Positions 9,501-17,359 of a DNA stretch of 64,000 nt are shown piece by piece. The notes under the pieces are model-generated. The model was not told the origin of the DNA. It saw only the letters and a list, made by a program, of their open reading frames with translations, and did no database searches. The stretch spans positions 1 to 64,000 of the forward strand of contig NZ_CBTY010000006.1 of assembly GCF_000723185.1 (NCBI RefSeq). The letters are read 5' to 3'. The number at the start of each line of letters is the position of its first letter. The stretch's first letter is position 1. The position numbers and the translations under genes were made by a program. Source of the DNA: Candidatus Nitrosotenuis uzonensis (GTDB lineage: Archaea; Thermoproteota; Nitrososphaeria; Nitrososphaerales; Nitrosopumilaceae).

Positions 9501-10286
9501 GACTGGGACGCACTAATTGCGAAAATCCAAAAACATGGAATACGAAACGTGTTGACAACCACGGTTGCCCCCACGGGAACTTTGTCCATGATTGCTGACT
9601 GCTCAAACGGAATGGAGCCTACATTTGCACTGGTATTTGAAAAGCGTGTAACTGTTGGAAGATTCTTTTACACAAACAAGATCTTCGAGCAGGTGTTGCG
9701 AGAAAACGGCCTGTATAGCGATGAACTGCTGGCAAAAATCGCAGACAATTACGGCTCAGTAAGGGGACTAAAAGAAGTTCCAGAATGGATTCAGAACATC
9801 TTTGTTACAGCAATGGACATACACTGGTCCGATCACCTCATGGCCCAAGCTGTATGGCAGGACTGGATTGGAAACGCAATCGCAAAAACGATCAACATGC
9901 CAAACGACGTGTCTGCAGATGATGTCAAGGCAGCGTACCTTCTGGCTCACGAGCTTGGTCTCAAGGGCATAACGGTGTACCGTGACGGCTCAAGGCACAC
10001 ACAAGTGTTGCACATGACAAGCGAGAATGCGGAGAAGACATTCGATGTGGAGCCTAGTGCGTACCTGCGGGAATACATTGCAAAGAACATCAAGAACGCG
10101 TACATCCGAGCACAGGTAAACAACGCACTTGAGCTCAAGATTCCAGAAGAGCCTCTTAGGCAATCCGAAGTAAAGGAGGAGGTTCCGGAGGAAATGCTGT
10201 GCCCATCATGCAAGAACCATCTGGTCTTTGTTGAAGGCTGCAGCATATGCATAGAGTGCGGCTTTAGCGGATGCACATCCGGCTAA
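6543..10286 (+). CDS. nrdJ: Adenosylcobalamin-dependent (class II) ribonucleotide reductase with intein
   Basis: Reduces ribonucleotides to deoxyribonucleotides for DNA synthesis using an AdoCbl-generated thiyl radical. The precursor has 1247 residues. It contains an N-terminal ATP-cone (about 8-95; 'VKKRDGRITNFNKEKITNAIYKAL'), the ten-stranded barrel ('SACFVLGMPDDM', 'FKSGGGVGINYSDLR', the catalytic loop NPCGEQ, 'APTGTLSMIADCSNGMEP'), and a C-terminal cysteine-rich tail (CPSCKNH...CSICIECGFSGC) likely to shuttle reducing equivalents. An intein occupies residues 471-833; the mature enzyme would have about 884 residues. The ATG at 6543 has a strong upstream GAGGGGAG, so I prefer it to the GTG at 6528. 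The gene lies 217 bp after the putative regulator at 4223. Confidence 0.97.
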   Translation: MTTDFSQIESSIVDVKKRDGRITNFNKEKITNAIYKALVANGNPDRKIAEELTSGVLSKLISQGFSASHPPSVEDVQDMVESTLIEKGYGEIAKSYILYRHERRKIREDKMKVLNTKSLDPVAKAFDLNCLRVLASRYLLRNNKNEIIESPSQMFERVAILVGIGDILYDNELFAKDGDIQQDVEEAKKYLNKLDDFDYKFKIGSFYLNKYHFRGLINHYIYLAKRGQMKKSFKEVLTLIAAKKFDSYADRIQEYHTLMTEQDFLPNSPTMMNAGARLGQLSACFVLGMPDDMADIMKSTSDAALIFKSGGGVGINYSDLRHEGDIVASTSGVASGPVSFMNIINTVTEVVKQGGKRRGANMGILEVWHPDVEKFITNKTQPGVLENFNVSVGVWEDFWTALVDSPDGKYTLRSPRDKAPVREINAHQLIDVIAHSAWKSAEPGLIFFDNINKYNVFAKARGGPLRATNPCVTADTWVATSEGPRMVRDLIDVPFKTHLNGRPWSTNGFFSTGIKKIYKLKTKEGFELRLTEDHKVLSVSNMKRNSLESEWTQAGDLKEDQKIVLDDCRYYEWDGKFGQEEGYLMGLMIGDGHIKKDCVILSSWGESKGDASVRGLVLQYAQQMPHRADFDGWMKVKGRGEYRLSLASISGLAESLGLRHENKTITKEIEMASSAFYKGFLRGFFDADGTVLGSQQKGISVRLSQSDLGILKAVQRMLLRLGIVSRIYTNRRTEQEKLLPDGKGHQKLYHTKAQHELVISGENLLRFHNVIGFADTEKMNHLDSLLGNYKRSLNKERFVATVAELVEDGIEEVYDVQVPGVNAFDANGIVAHNCGEQSLYPYESCNLGSINLANLVKRKADGQYEFDWQRYEETIRKTTRFLDNVIDMNFYPVPEIDKASKESRRIGLGVMGVADLLYKLRIPYNSKEGYEFQSKLAEALTYYSMEESVALARSRGEFDLCSRTEYPEGKIPISGYYEKPKGGHYYDWDALIAKIQKHGIRNVLTTTVAPTGTLSMIADCSNGMEPTFALVFEKRVTVGRFFYTNKIFEQVLRENGLYSDELLAKIADNYGSVRGLKEVPEWIQNIFVTAMDIHWSDHLMAQAVWQDWIGNAIAKTINMPNDVSADDVKAAYLLAHELGLKGITVYRDGSRHTQVLHMTSENAEKTFDVEPSAYLREYIAKNIKNAYIRAQVNNALELKIPEEPLRQSEVKEEVPEEMLCPSCKNHLVFVEGCSICIECGFSGCTSG
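7953..9041 (+). other. Intein with LAGLIDADG homing endonuclease inside nrdJ
   Basis: A 363-residue protein-splicing element. It starts with Cys1 (CVTADTWVATSEG, block A), ends with '...NAFDANGIVAHN' (block G, His-Asn) and is followed by Cys+1 of the host. Two LAGLIDADG motifs are visible, 'GYLMGLMIGDGHI' and 'KGFLRGFFDADGTV', so an endonuclease domain is present. All splicing residues are intact. The insertion falls exactly in the NP|CGEQ active-site loop, so the first residue after excision is the thiyl-radical cysteine of the reductase. Confidence 0.95.
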
Positions 10287-10295
10287 AACCATCAC

Positions 10296-10318
10296 AACTC
10301 TTTTTACTCTCGTTTTTC
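10296..10318 (+). terminator. T-rich terminator after nrdJ
   Basis: The short gap after the nrdJ stop holds two T-runs (CTTTTTACTC then GTTTTTC) without a hairpin, the usual archaeal intrinsic-terminator form. Confidence 0.5.
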
Positions 10319-10331
10319 ACTTGCACAACTA

Positions 10332-11429
10332 GTGAACAAAAAAATTCTTATTGCAATCGGGATTGCAGTGGCAGTTGTAGTTGGTATAGTGGCATCATTG
10401 TCTATGTCTCAAGTCCCGCCGCAGCCTATACAACAAAATGAAAAGCTTGGCATTGTAGTGAATACGCCCACAAAAGAGGTCACCATTGAACAGCTTGACA
10501 AGGCTTATTCTGATGCCGCATCCACAGGAGCTGGAAGGAGCAACCTGTATCTGTTCTGGAATCATATAGAGCCACAGCAGGGCCAGTACAACTGGAAGGA
10601 CACTGACATCCTGATGAGTATGAACAAGAAAAACAACATGAAAGTAACATTGTTTTTCTCGCTTGTGAATGGCAGACTGATAGGGCCATATCCGCAGTGG
10701 ATGGGCACGCCAGGATTTGGTACCAGCCTTGAACAGCTGACTGTAACAACGCTTGACTCTATACTATCAAGATACAATATCATCGATTCTGTCATAATCG
10801 GCGGCGAGCTTGATGCGTACTTTAAGGATTCTGAGGGAAGCGTAACACTCTACAAGAAATTCTATGATAATGTATATTCTAAGCTAAAACAAAAGCATCC
10901 GGACGTAAAGTTTGGCAACGCGTTCTCACTTAATGGGATAATCAACAGGGATCTTGGGCAATACGTGACAGAACTTGCCGATTCTGGGGATTTTGTTGCA
11001 TTTACCTACCTTCCAGTTGACAGGCTAAACGATATTGCAAAAACACCACAAGATGCGCGCTCGGATCTTCAGAAAATGCTGGAGCTTGTACCGGACAAAA
11101 AAATCGCAGTCTTTGAGATCAGCTGGAGCACATCGGATTATGTGAATGGCAACGAGCAGGATCAGGTTGAATTCATCAAGGTTGCCTATGACTTTTACAG
11201 GCAGAACGAATCAAAAATAGAGTTTTTCACGTGGTACAGGCAGTATGACCGGCCAGAAGGAAGCTGCATAATTGATCAGCAGTTTACAACATCATCAGTT
11301 TCAATAGGAGGAGATCAGTTCGTGCGAGAAAGACTTGGAAGCTATACCTGTGCTGCAGGCCTTGTCAAAACAGACGACTCGCCAAAACCGGGACTGTCGG
11401 AAATTACAAGACAGATACGGGCAAGTTGA
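10332..11429 (+). CDS. Exported/membrane-anchored TIM-barrel glycoside-hydrolase-like protein
   Basis: Starts at a GTG with a basic-hydrophobic N-terminus (about residues 4-25, ILIAIGIAVAVVVGIVAS), a signal peptide or membrane anchor. The remaining 340 residues have the rhythm of a (beta/alpha)8 barrel of the GH42/GH39-like type: 'NLYLFWNHIEPQQGQYNW', 'KVTLFFSLVNG', and a probable acid/base Glu in 'GGELDAYF' followed by a late 'VFEISWS' strand with a possible nucleophile Glu. A sugar-chain-cleaving or binding role outside the cell is inferred. It lies 10 bp before nep1 and may be read with it. Confidence 0.6.
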   Translation: MNKKILIAIGIAVAVVVGIVASLSMSQVPPQPIQQNEKLGIVVNTPTKEVTIEQLDKAYSDAASTGAGRSNLYLFWNHIEPQQGQYNWKDTDILMSMNKKNNMKVTLFFSLVNGRLIGPYPQWMGTPGFGTSLEQLTVTTLDSILSRYNIIDSVIIGGELDAYFKDSEGSVTLYKKFYDNVYSKLKQKHPDVKFGNAFSLNGIINRDLGQYVTELADSGDFVAFTYLPVDRLNDIAKTPQDARSDLQKMLELVPDKKIAVFEISWSTSDYVNGNEQDQVEFIKVAYDFYRQNESKIEFFTWYRQYDRPEGSCIIDQQFTTSSVSIGGDQFVRERLGSYTCAAGLVKTDDSPKPGLSEITRQIRAS

Positions 11430-11439
11430 TGATTACAAC

Positions 11440-12108
11440 ATGCTTTCTTTGATAATTGCGGAAGCATCACTTGAACTGGTGCCAAAGGGGCTGTGGCACC
11501 ACAACGCGGTTATCTCGTACTGCAGGAGAATTTCAAAGAGACCGTCGGAGGTGCTTCTTGATAATTCCTGGCACTTTGGAGCGATGAAGGGACTGCAAAA
11601 CGAGATAAAAAGAGGAAGACCTGACATCGTGCACTTTTGCCTGCTTGAGGCGTGCACCATTCCACTGTATGATGACGATGAAATCCAAGTATTCGTTCAT
11701 ACACTGCATGACAAGGTTATAGAGGTCGGCAGAGGAGTGAGAGTGCCAAAATCATATCATCGATTTGCAGGCATAATGGAAAAATTATTTGCAGAAAAAA
11801 AAATCACAAGCGGAGATCAGACCCTGTTCGCACTCAAAGACATGACGTTCTCTGAGCTGGTTGATAAAATAAAGCCAGACAAAGTGATAGGACTTTCACC
11901 ACAGGGACAGGAGAGCAATTACTATGATGCTGCAAGTAGATGTACTAACAAGTCTTGCCTTGTTGTTGGCGGCTTTCCAAAAGGCGATTTTGAAGACTCT
12001 ACAAAAAAAAGAATCGACACATTTCTGAGCGTTGAGAAAAGATCACTTGAAGCTCATGTAGTGGTGGCTCGAATTTTGTACGAATACGAGAAAACCATTT
12101 TTATGTAG
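11440..12108 (+). CDS. nep1: Nep1/Emg1 16S rRNA pseudouridine N1-methyltransferase
   Basis: SPOUT-class methyltransferase that methylates a hypermodified pseudouridine in helix 35 of small-subunit rRNA and helps S19 assembly. Start ATG at 11440 gives 222 residues, typical for archaeal Nep1. Diagnostic segments are 'LIIAEASLELVPKGLW', 'LLDNSWHFGAMKGL', 'RGRPDIVHFCLLEA' with the knot residues 'GLSPQG' and 'CLVVGGFPKGDF'. An open frame extends 35 codons upstream but overlaps the previous gene. It lies 22 bp before tRNA-Gly, so both are host genes left of the integrated element. Confidence 0.95.
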   Translation: MLSLIIAEASLELVPKGLWHHNAVISYCRRISKRPSEVLLDNSWHFGAMKGLQNEIKRGRPDIVHFCLLEACTIPLYDDDEIQVFVHTLHDKVIEVGRGVRVPKSYHRFAGIMEKLFAEKKITSGDQTLFALKDMTFSELVDKIKPDKVIGLSPQGQESNYYDAASRCTNKSCLVVGGFPKGDFEDSTKKRIDTFLSVEKRSLEAHVVVARILYEYEKTIFM

Positions 12109-12130
12109 GCTACAGACGTTTCAATCTTGT

Positions 12131-12206
12131 GCGGCCGTAGTATAGCCTGGTAGTACGCTGGCCTTCCAAGCCCGTTACCCGGGTTCAAATCCCGGCGGCC
12201 GCACCA
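12131..12206 (+). tRNA. tRNA-Gly (anticodon TCC)
   Basis: Cloverleaf of 76 nt including an encoded CCA. Acceptor stem GCGGCCG/CGGCCGC, D arm with GG, anticodon loop CTTCCAA (TCC), T arm CCGGG-TTCAAAT-CCCGG. The anticodon stem CTGGC/GCCCG has a T-C mismatch at pair 28-42. The 3' half (from 12163) is the attL core of the integrated element; the copy at 25539 has the same bases, so the mismatch predates the insertion or came with it. Confidence 0.93.
12163..12205. repeat. attL (43-bp direct repeat in tRNA-Gly)
   Basis: Identical over 43 bp to 25539-25581. It runs from CTTCCAAGC in the anticodon loop to GCGGCCGCACC at the 3' end of the tRNA. Confidence 0.95.
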
Positions 12207-12413
12207 GCTATTTTCTGACCTAGGCATCAAATCGTTAGTAGAATCAGTAACAGCGTTACCAAAATCAATAACAGCAGAGTTTTGGATTAAAGGAATTTCT
12301 AATAAGAAAAATTCCTTAATCTTTTTTCTGATTTTATAATTTAAAACACGTTTGTGAGATTGACTAGGACTATAATTTCCAGAGAGATATTCACGCTCTG
12401 TTTTGCTGAGCAC
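12163..12413 (-). CDS. Integrase N-terminal part (intN), truncated at attL
   Basis: From ATG at 12413 the minus strand encodes about 70 residues (MLSKTEREYLSGNYSPSQSH...) and then CGRRDLNPGNGLG through the attachment repeat. The frame then runs on through the tRNA and into nep1 antisense (to 12054), which is read-through rather than protein. In the excised circle it would join in frame to the C-terminal part at 25538, giving an integrase of about 350 residues. The basic, helical N-terminus suits arm-site DNA binding. Confidence 0.8.
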
Positions 12414-12549
12414 GGGTGTAGAGTCCTTTTCTAGTATTTTAATTCTAGGTAATTGTAGAATAACCTAACAACTAACAAGTAAAATTATGATTTTATAGCT
12501 GAGAACACATAATATTGTATGAGTAAAAACAGAAGTAACATATTGTTTG

Positions 12550-12942
12550 TCAAAAGAGACCTAGGTCAATTGGCGGCATGTAATAATGATTAGGTACGAA
12601 AGAAAGGGAAGGAAAATTCCAACTATTCCATAAATTACTCATAATAGAATTATCTAGACTTAACAATACAGATAAACCTCCAACAAACGCAATTGCTAAA
12701 ATTTGAGGAGTGGTTTTTAGTCTTTTGCAAAATAAAATGATAATAGCAAAACCAAGAATTATGGGTTCATCGTGTTTTAGAATTGGTAAGAATAATAGTT
12801 TGTATTCTGGAAACTGAGCCAAATAGTTGTAAATCCATGTAATTCCGTAGATGCTCATAGAAATAATAGGAAATAATCTAGCATCACTAAAATTTGGTAT
12901 TGTGTTGTTTAGAAATCTACGGATTACTTCAACAAATTGCAT
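12550..12942 (-). CDS. Hypothetical membrane protein of the integrated element
   Basis: 130 residues with about three hydrophobic segments ('LFPIISMSIYGITWIYNYLA', 'PIILGFAIIILFC', 'ILAIAFVGGLSVLLSL') and a polar, aromatic C-terminus. No family recognised. It is the first gene inside the left end after intN, transcribed outward. The gap of 136 bases before it (12414-12549) is AT-rich with no visible gene. Confidence 0.55.
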   Translation of the reverse strand: MQFVEVIRRFLNNTIPNFSDARLFPIISMSIYGITWIYNYLAQFPEYKLLFLPILKHDEPIILGFAIIILFCKRLKTTPQILAIAFVGGLSVLLSLDNSIMSNLWNSWNFPSLSFVPNHYYMPPIDLGLF

Positions 12943-13109
12943 TATTTTCCATATTTTTGTTCAAAGCATCCTGTGAAAAAGGAATTGTTATTTTAACAAA
13001 AGATGTATCTAAAAAAATCCCTCACTTTTGTTATTTCTCTTTATGTTAAGAGCATAAACACAATAGTCAATTATAAAAATTAAAGAATTAGCAACTAACA
13101 CATCATTTT

Positions 13110-14519
13110 ATGAATTTAAGTCCAAAAATAATCCTACTAATTATCGCCGCTTCAGCTGCCCCAATAATGCCGATAACCATATCATTAAATCAAGAAGAGA
13201 GTCAAACGAAGTTTATTGAAATTGATGAAGACACAACTTTCGATCCAGTATGTCTAAATTCAAATAGGATGTCTTCAGAGCTTTTTGACCAACTATGCAG
13301 ATCACATGGAGAAGAATGGTATGTCGAGATGGGTGGTTCGACTAATGTCCGATTCCTTAATGATTATTTATCAAAAATATTTTTTACAAAAATAATACTT
13401 TCAGATATCCCAACATCAGATGCAACCAAAGATGTTAAAATAGATAATGCAAAACTACGAATAGGCACACTTTATCAATCAATAAATTTTACAACAATGT
13501 CAAAAGAACGGTTTGTGATAACCTATGGTTTTTGCAGTAATACTAACTGGTCAGAAAACACCACAACGTCAGATCTACCTTGTATTAATGTCTCTGGTTC
13601 ACCCATTATGGAGATTGATTCATTTTACGGTATCTTAAATCCAGAACGAATTTCTTCAGTCGAACTTGATATAAAACCACATGTTGATTTCGCACTGGAA
13701 AAAAAGTCAAAACGTTTTACTGAAATGATCACATTATTTCCTAGCTCGTTTTTAGAGAATGAGGATCGAATTAAATTAAAAGAATGTATTGAAAAATATG
13801 ATACCGAAAGTAATCAAAATGATTGTATTAGGCAAAGTCAAATACTAATCTACAGTTCAGAATTTTCTCTGAAAGGGTTTAAACCCCAAATCCAAATTGA
13901 TTATACTGTATCTCCTACTTCTTTGTCAAAAACAATCAACGCTATTGTATTTGCGATTTATCCCCTTTTATCATCATTTTTCATTTACAGATGGCAACAG
14001 GAGATTAGCTTCAACAACAAAATGATAAAAGTTTGCGAATCATTAAAGGAAGAAATTAGTGATTCGTATAAAGGATTAAGAGATGGAGTTGGAAAAGTAA
14101 AACCAACGCAAACTGTCAATGTTGAATTTGATGATGAGTATTCTGCCATAACATTTACTCTTACAAAACCGTTTACTGAGATCATACTATTTACTGATGC
14201 ATACAAGGGGATTTTGCATTCTGGTTCATTTGAAAATTTTACGAAGGAACATCAAATAGATATTTCAACATTTTACAACCGAGTTAATGAATATAATAAA
14301 ACGATGGAGTTGTATGCTACTGCAATGGAACAATCAAGGTTATCATTAGGTTCAAAGGATCAAAAACAGAAGCTTGAGTGGGGACTAAGAAAAAACATTG
14401 GAGATTGGTTAAAGTACATGATAGAATTACGAGATGAGATTATCAAAAGCGTGGAAAATAATGAAAATGGCATTCTTAAGACTCTTGATGATGAGATTCA
14501 ACGTTTTAGAAACCCCTAG
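13110..14519 (+). CDS. Hypothetical membrane-anchored protein of the integrated element
   Basis: 469 residues. The N-terminal hydrophobic segment (about 6-26) looks like a signal peptide or anchor. An extracellular-type domain of about 260 residues with several Cys follows, then a central transmembrane helix ('INAIVFAIYPLLSSFFIY', about 272-290) and a charged cytoplasmic C-terminal region of about 180 residues rich in helices. The topology suggests a sensor or surface protein, but I recognise no domain. Its low GC matches the element. The 167 bases upstream hold only AT-rich promoter-like sequence. Confidence 0.6.
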   Translation: MNLSPKIILLIIAASAAPIMPITISLNQEESQTKFIEIDEDTTFDPVCLNSNRMSSELFDQLCRSHGEEWYVEMGGSTNVRFLNDYLSKIFFTKIILSDIPTSDATKDVKIDNAKLRIGTLYQSINFTTMSKERFVITYGFCSNTNWSENTTTSDLPCINVSGSPIMEIDSFYGILNPERISSVELDIKPHVDFALEKKSKRFTEMITLFPSSFLENEDRIKLKECIEKYDTESNQNDCIRQSQILIYSSEFSLKGFKPQIQIDYTVSPTSLSKTINAIVFAIYPLLSSFFIYRWQQEISFNNKMIKVCESLKEEISDSYKGLRDGVGKVKPTQTVNVEFDDEYSAITFTLTKPFTEIILFTDAYKGILHSGSFENFTKEHQIDISTFYNRVNEYNKTMELYATAMEQSRLSLGSKDQKQKLEWGLRKNIGDWLKYMIELRDEIIKSVENNENGILKTLDDEIQRFRNP

Positions 14520-14549
14520 ATTTTAATAATTCGTTATGCAAAATACAAC

Positions 14550-14696
14550 ATGGGAGAAGAGAAGAAGGAAATAAAGAAGGCAATGCCAAGCAGGACATCG
14601 GGAAGATCAGAAGAGGCATTACAAGGTAGAACTACCGCTAGTGGAGAACCAACAGTAAGTGCCAAGCCTGCAAAACCTATAAAAAAATCAGATTAG
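14550..14696 (+). CDS. Small basic hypothetical protein (48 aa)
   Basis: An ATG at 14550 opens a 48-residue frame (MGEEKKEIKKAMPSRTSG... ending KPIKKSD) rich in Lys, Ser and Thr and likely disordered. It follows the membrane protein by 30 bp. There is no recognisable domain, and coding status rests on frame and position only. Confidence 0.4.
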   Translation: MGEEKKEIKKAMPSRTSGRSEEALQGRTTASGEPTVSAKPAKPIKKSD

Positions 14697-14820
14697 GTTT
14701 TGGCATTAACAACCATTTTTTAATTAATACGTATTACCAAAACACACGCATTCCACCATATCATTAACTAGTCAAATCTAGCAAGAAAGAGCTTAAGAAT
14801 ATAATAAATCAACAAACAAG

Positions 14821-15303
14821 ATGCAGCAAAAAATTGATAACAAAACGGTTAGAGTTATCATTAGTTTTGCAATACTCGGTGCAATTGCTGCATTATTGGC
14901 TCAGTTAATCGATTTTGGTTCAGATGAATTTGATGCAAATGTAGATCATCTATTGTTTGCCATAGGAGCCTCTGCCATGGGCGTAATTTTCTTTGTAATG
15001 AAAAGAAAAAACATTACTAAATATGCAGCTGAATCATTTGAGATACTATTTTTTATCATTGTTCCTCTCACTAGTTTTATTCCGATTTTATCGGATCCAA
15101 ATATGCACTTTGCTTTCTTTTTTCCAGTATATTACGGTGGAGTCAATGCATGGTTATTGGCATCCAAACATTTTATTTTTGATCCCTTGGATACTGACGA
15201 AAAAAGGATTTCATGGACTGGCATTAAACAGTTGTGGGGCATGCTGATGTTTCTTTCAGTGTTGATATTCCCTTTGTACTTTATATGGGTACAAAATAAT
15301 TAA
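14821..15303 (+). CDS. Hypothetical four-helix membrane protein
   Basis: 160 residues with four clear hydrophobic segments (about 10-30, 44-62, 72-90, 128-150). No signature motif is visible. It belongs to the element and ends 14 bp before the convergent HEPN-like gene. The function is unknown. Confidence 0.55.
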   Translation: MQQKIDNKTVRVIISFAILGAIAALLAQLIDFGSDEFDANVDHLLFAIGASAMGVIFFVMKRKNITKYAAESFEILFFIIVPLTSFIPILSDPNMHFAFFFPVYYGGVNAWLLASKHFIFDPLDTDEKRISWTGIKQLWGMLMFLSVLIFPLYFIWVQNN

Positions 15304-15317
15304 TCAGACTCAACTTT

Positions 15318-16286
15318 CTATTGTTTCAAATCCTTTAGTGGGATTATTTCTGCATCACTATCTGTTAAGTCGATATGATGTGTGTTTCCTCTTTTGTTAA
15401 TATTGACCATGCCACATTCGGTATTTAGGAAGTATTCATAGATAATATCAGAATACAACAAAAGAACTTCAATTAATTGCAAGAGATAGTCTCTATTCAA
15501 ATCTAATTTGTCATCAGAACCTTTGTACCCTGTTGCATCTCTGTATTTTTGGTTAGGATAACCATTATTGTGAATAAACACATTTCTTCTGTAGAAGCCT
15601 TCGGTGAATTGATTGCAATTTTCATTTGTAGTTGATGCCAATCCCCATTCATTTGTGAGTTTTGTTAACATTTTTTTAATGTCCATTTCGCTAATCTCAT
15701 AGGCTTTTTTCTCTAATTCATCAGGAGTGTGAGATTGATGCTTGTTCTTATACTTGGACTCAATCTCATATATTAGAACAAGTAATTCTCTGATAAATTC
15801 TCTAAATCTAGTAGTGAGAAACGAGAGAACCATTAAGTTCATCAAATCTACTGTTCGATCCCGATTTGCCCCATCGTGAGTTAATTTTATAACAACTTCA
15901 ATCTCATCCCTTTCCAGACTCTCTAAGGCATTTCTTCCACCTTGGTTAAACAACCCAATTTTCTCATTCACTCTTTGTGCTAGATCAGGGTTTTTACTAA
16001 CAAGACTTGTCCAATATTCGTCAATCCCACTTTTTTTATCTTGAAAGAATTTTGATGCCATTACTGGAAAATCATTTACTAAGTGTTTAGCCGCATCTAG
16101 ATCATTTTGGAAATACACGTGAATGTCAATTATTTTCCGACCATAATATTCAGCCAGCGGATCTCTGAAGTTGTTTTTTGATACGAATCCCACACAATTA
16201 CATTTTAGGCACTCCCCATCATTAGGGTGATCTGGAACATTATGTCCGCATCCTTCCCTATTACAAAAGGTATTTTCAAATGGCAT
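15318..16286 (-). CDS. Zinc-finger/HEPN-like protein, candidate RNase effector
   Basis: 322 residues. The N-terminus has clustered Cys/His (C8, C13, H15, H20, C26, C29, C31) that could bind zinc. The C-terminal third is helical and carries R234-N235-x3-H239 ('RRNVFIHNNG'), the R-x4-H motif with Asn after Arg that marks HEPN ribonucleases, in the usual place between two helices. HEPN proteins often cleave RNA in toxin-antitoxin or abortive-infection systems. A defence or element-stability role is inferred; no antitoxin (MNT-type) partner is adjacent. Confidence 0.55.
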   Translation of the reverse strand: MPFENTFCNREGCGHNVPDHPNDGECLKCNCVGFVSKNNFRDPLAEYYGRKIIDIHVYFQNDLDAAKHLVNDFPVMASKFFQDKKSGIDEYWTSLVSKNPDLAQRVNEKIGLFNQGGRNALESLERDEIEVVIKLTHDGANRDRTVDLMNLMVLSFLTTRFREFIRELLVLIYEIESKYKNKHQSHTPDELEKKAYEISEMDIKKMLTKLTNEWGLASTTNENCNQFTEGFYRRNVFIHNNGYPNQKYRDATGYKGSDDKLDLNRDYLLQLIEVLLLYSDIIYEYFLNTECGMVNINKRGNTHHIDLTDSDAEIIPLKDLKQ

Positions 16287-16368
16287 TTTGTTTCCCCGAT
16301 CATGATTAACACTGATCAGCTATAAACTTTGGGCTTTAATTACCAGATTAGTTTCGTTAGATATTTTC

Positions 16369-17280
16369 TCAATGTTTAATAATATAATCGGTTTTTGCAT
16401 CCGTTTGATCGGCTAGATGAATTACCAAAGCCTCTGAAAACTGTGGTTCCTTAGGAGACCCCCATTCTAATTTTCCATGATGACTAAGTATAATGTGGAT
16501 TAGTTTGAGTTTCAGATCCTTTGGAAACCCATCAATCTTTGATATTTTCTCCTCAACCATATGTTGACCTATGCTGATATGACCAATTAGTCTACCTTCT
16601 TCACTAATGGTGATAGTACTTGAAATCTCGTATTCTCTAATTTTTCCAATGTCGTGTAGAAAACACCCTGATAGGAGAAGATCTTTGTCTAATTCTGGCC
16701 GATCTTTTGCTATGGTTTTACAGATATGAATGAGATTTAGAGTATGTTCTAACAGTCCTCCAAGATAATTCTGATGTCTAGATACGGCAGCTGGGCAACG
16801 TGAAAATTTTTCCATAAATTCCGAATCATTAAGAAAACTATCAACTAGGGTAGCTATGTACGGATTCTTCATTTCAGAAAGAAGACTTCGTAGCTCCCCT
16901 AGCATTTCTGAAATGTCTTTTTTAGATCTAGGTAGAAAATCACCAACTGAATATTTCTCTACGTTTTTAATTTCATCTGTGCCTGAAATTGAAATTTGTA
17001 ATGCTTGATTATATCTGATAACCATTCCTTTAACATGGATAACATCACTATTTTGGATTAAATTCCAAATCATTTGGGTTTTAGTTGATTCATTTCCCCA
17101 AAATCTAGCCTCAATTTTGCCTGTTTTATCGGCTATCTGGATTGAAAACCAAGAACCTTGCTTCCCATTTTTGTACGGAAATAATGGAGATTTGCTTCTT
17201 ACAGCAAAGATAGAATCTATATTATCTCCTTCCTTCAGGTCTGATACAAATTGTAATTTTCTTATTTGTTGGTCGAACAT
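16369..17280 (-). CDS. OB-fold + HD-domain protein (YhaM-like 3'-5' exonuclease)
   Basis: 303 residues. The N-terminal OB fold (about 12-105: 'FSIQIADKTGKIEARFWG', 'VIHVKGMVIRYNQALQISI') is of the nucleic-acid-binding kind. It is followed by an HD phosphohydrolase domain with 'GGLLEHTLNL' (H179), the HD pair in 'CFLHDIGKI' (209-210), 'HISIGQHM' and 'LSHHG', ending with a metal-binding Asp in 'LADQTD'. This order and size match YhaM/CBF1-type 3'-5' exoribonucleases. It sits downstream of the replication helicase in the same direction and may process RNA or DNA ends during element replication. Confidence 0.82.
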   Translation of the reverse strand: MFDQQIRKLQFVSDLKEGDNIDSIFAVRSKSPLFPYKNGKQGSWFSIQIADKTGKIEARFWGNESTKTQMIWNLIQNSDVIHVKGMVIRYNQALQISISGTDEIKNVEKYSVGDFLPRSKKDISEMLGELRSLLSEMKNPYIATLVDSFLNDSEFMEKFSRCPAAVSRHQNYLGGLLEHTLNLIHICKTIAKDRPELDKDLLLSGCFLHDIGKIREYEISSTITISEEGRLIGHISIGQHMVEEKISKIDGFPKDLKLKLIHIILSHHGKLEWGSPKEPQFSEALVIHLADQTDAKTDYIIKH

Positions 17281-17359
17281 TTTACTTCCAAAAAAAAGTT
17301 AGGGTGTTACCGTGTTACCAATGTTACCACAGTTTTCTATTAAGCTTCTAGTCATAGAG

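Noticed and set aside
12054-12413. A 119-aa open frame through tRNA-Gly and the end of nep1 on the minus strand
   Set aside because: The part beyond the att core is antisense to tRNA and nep1. Only the N-terminal ~83 residues, up to the core, are integrase; the rest is read-through.
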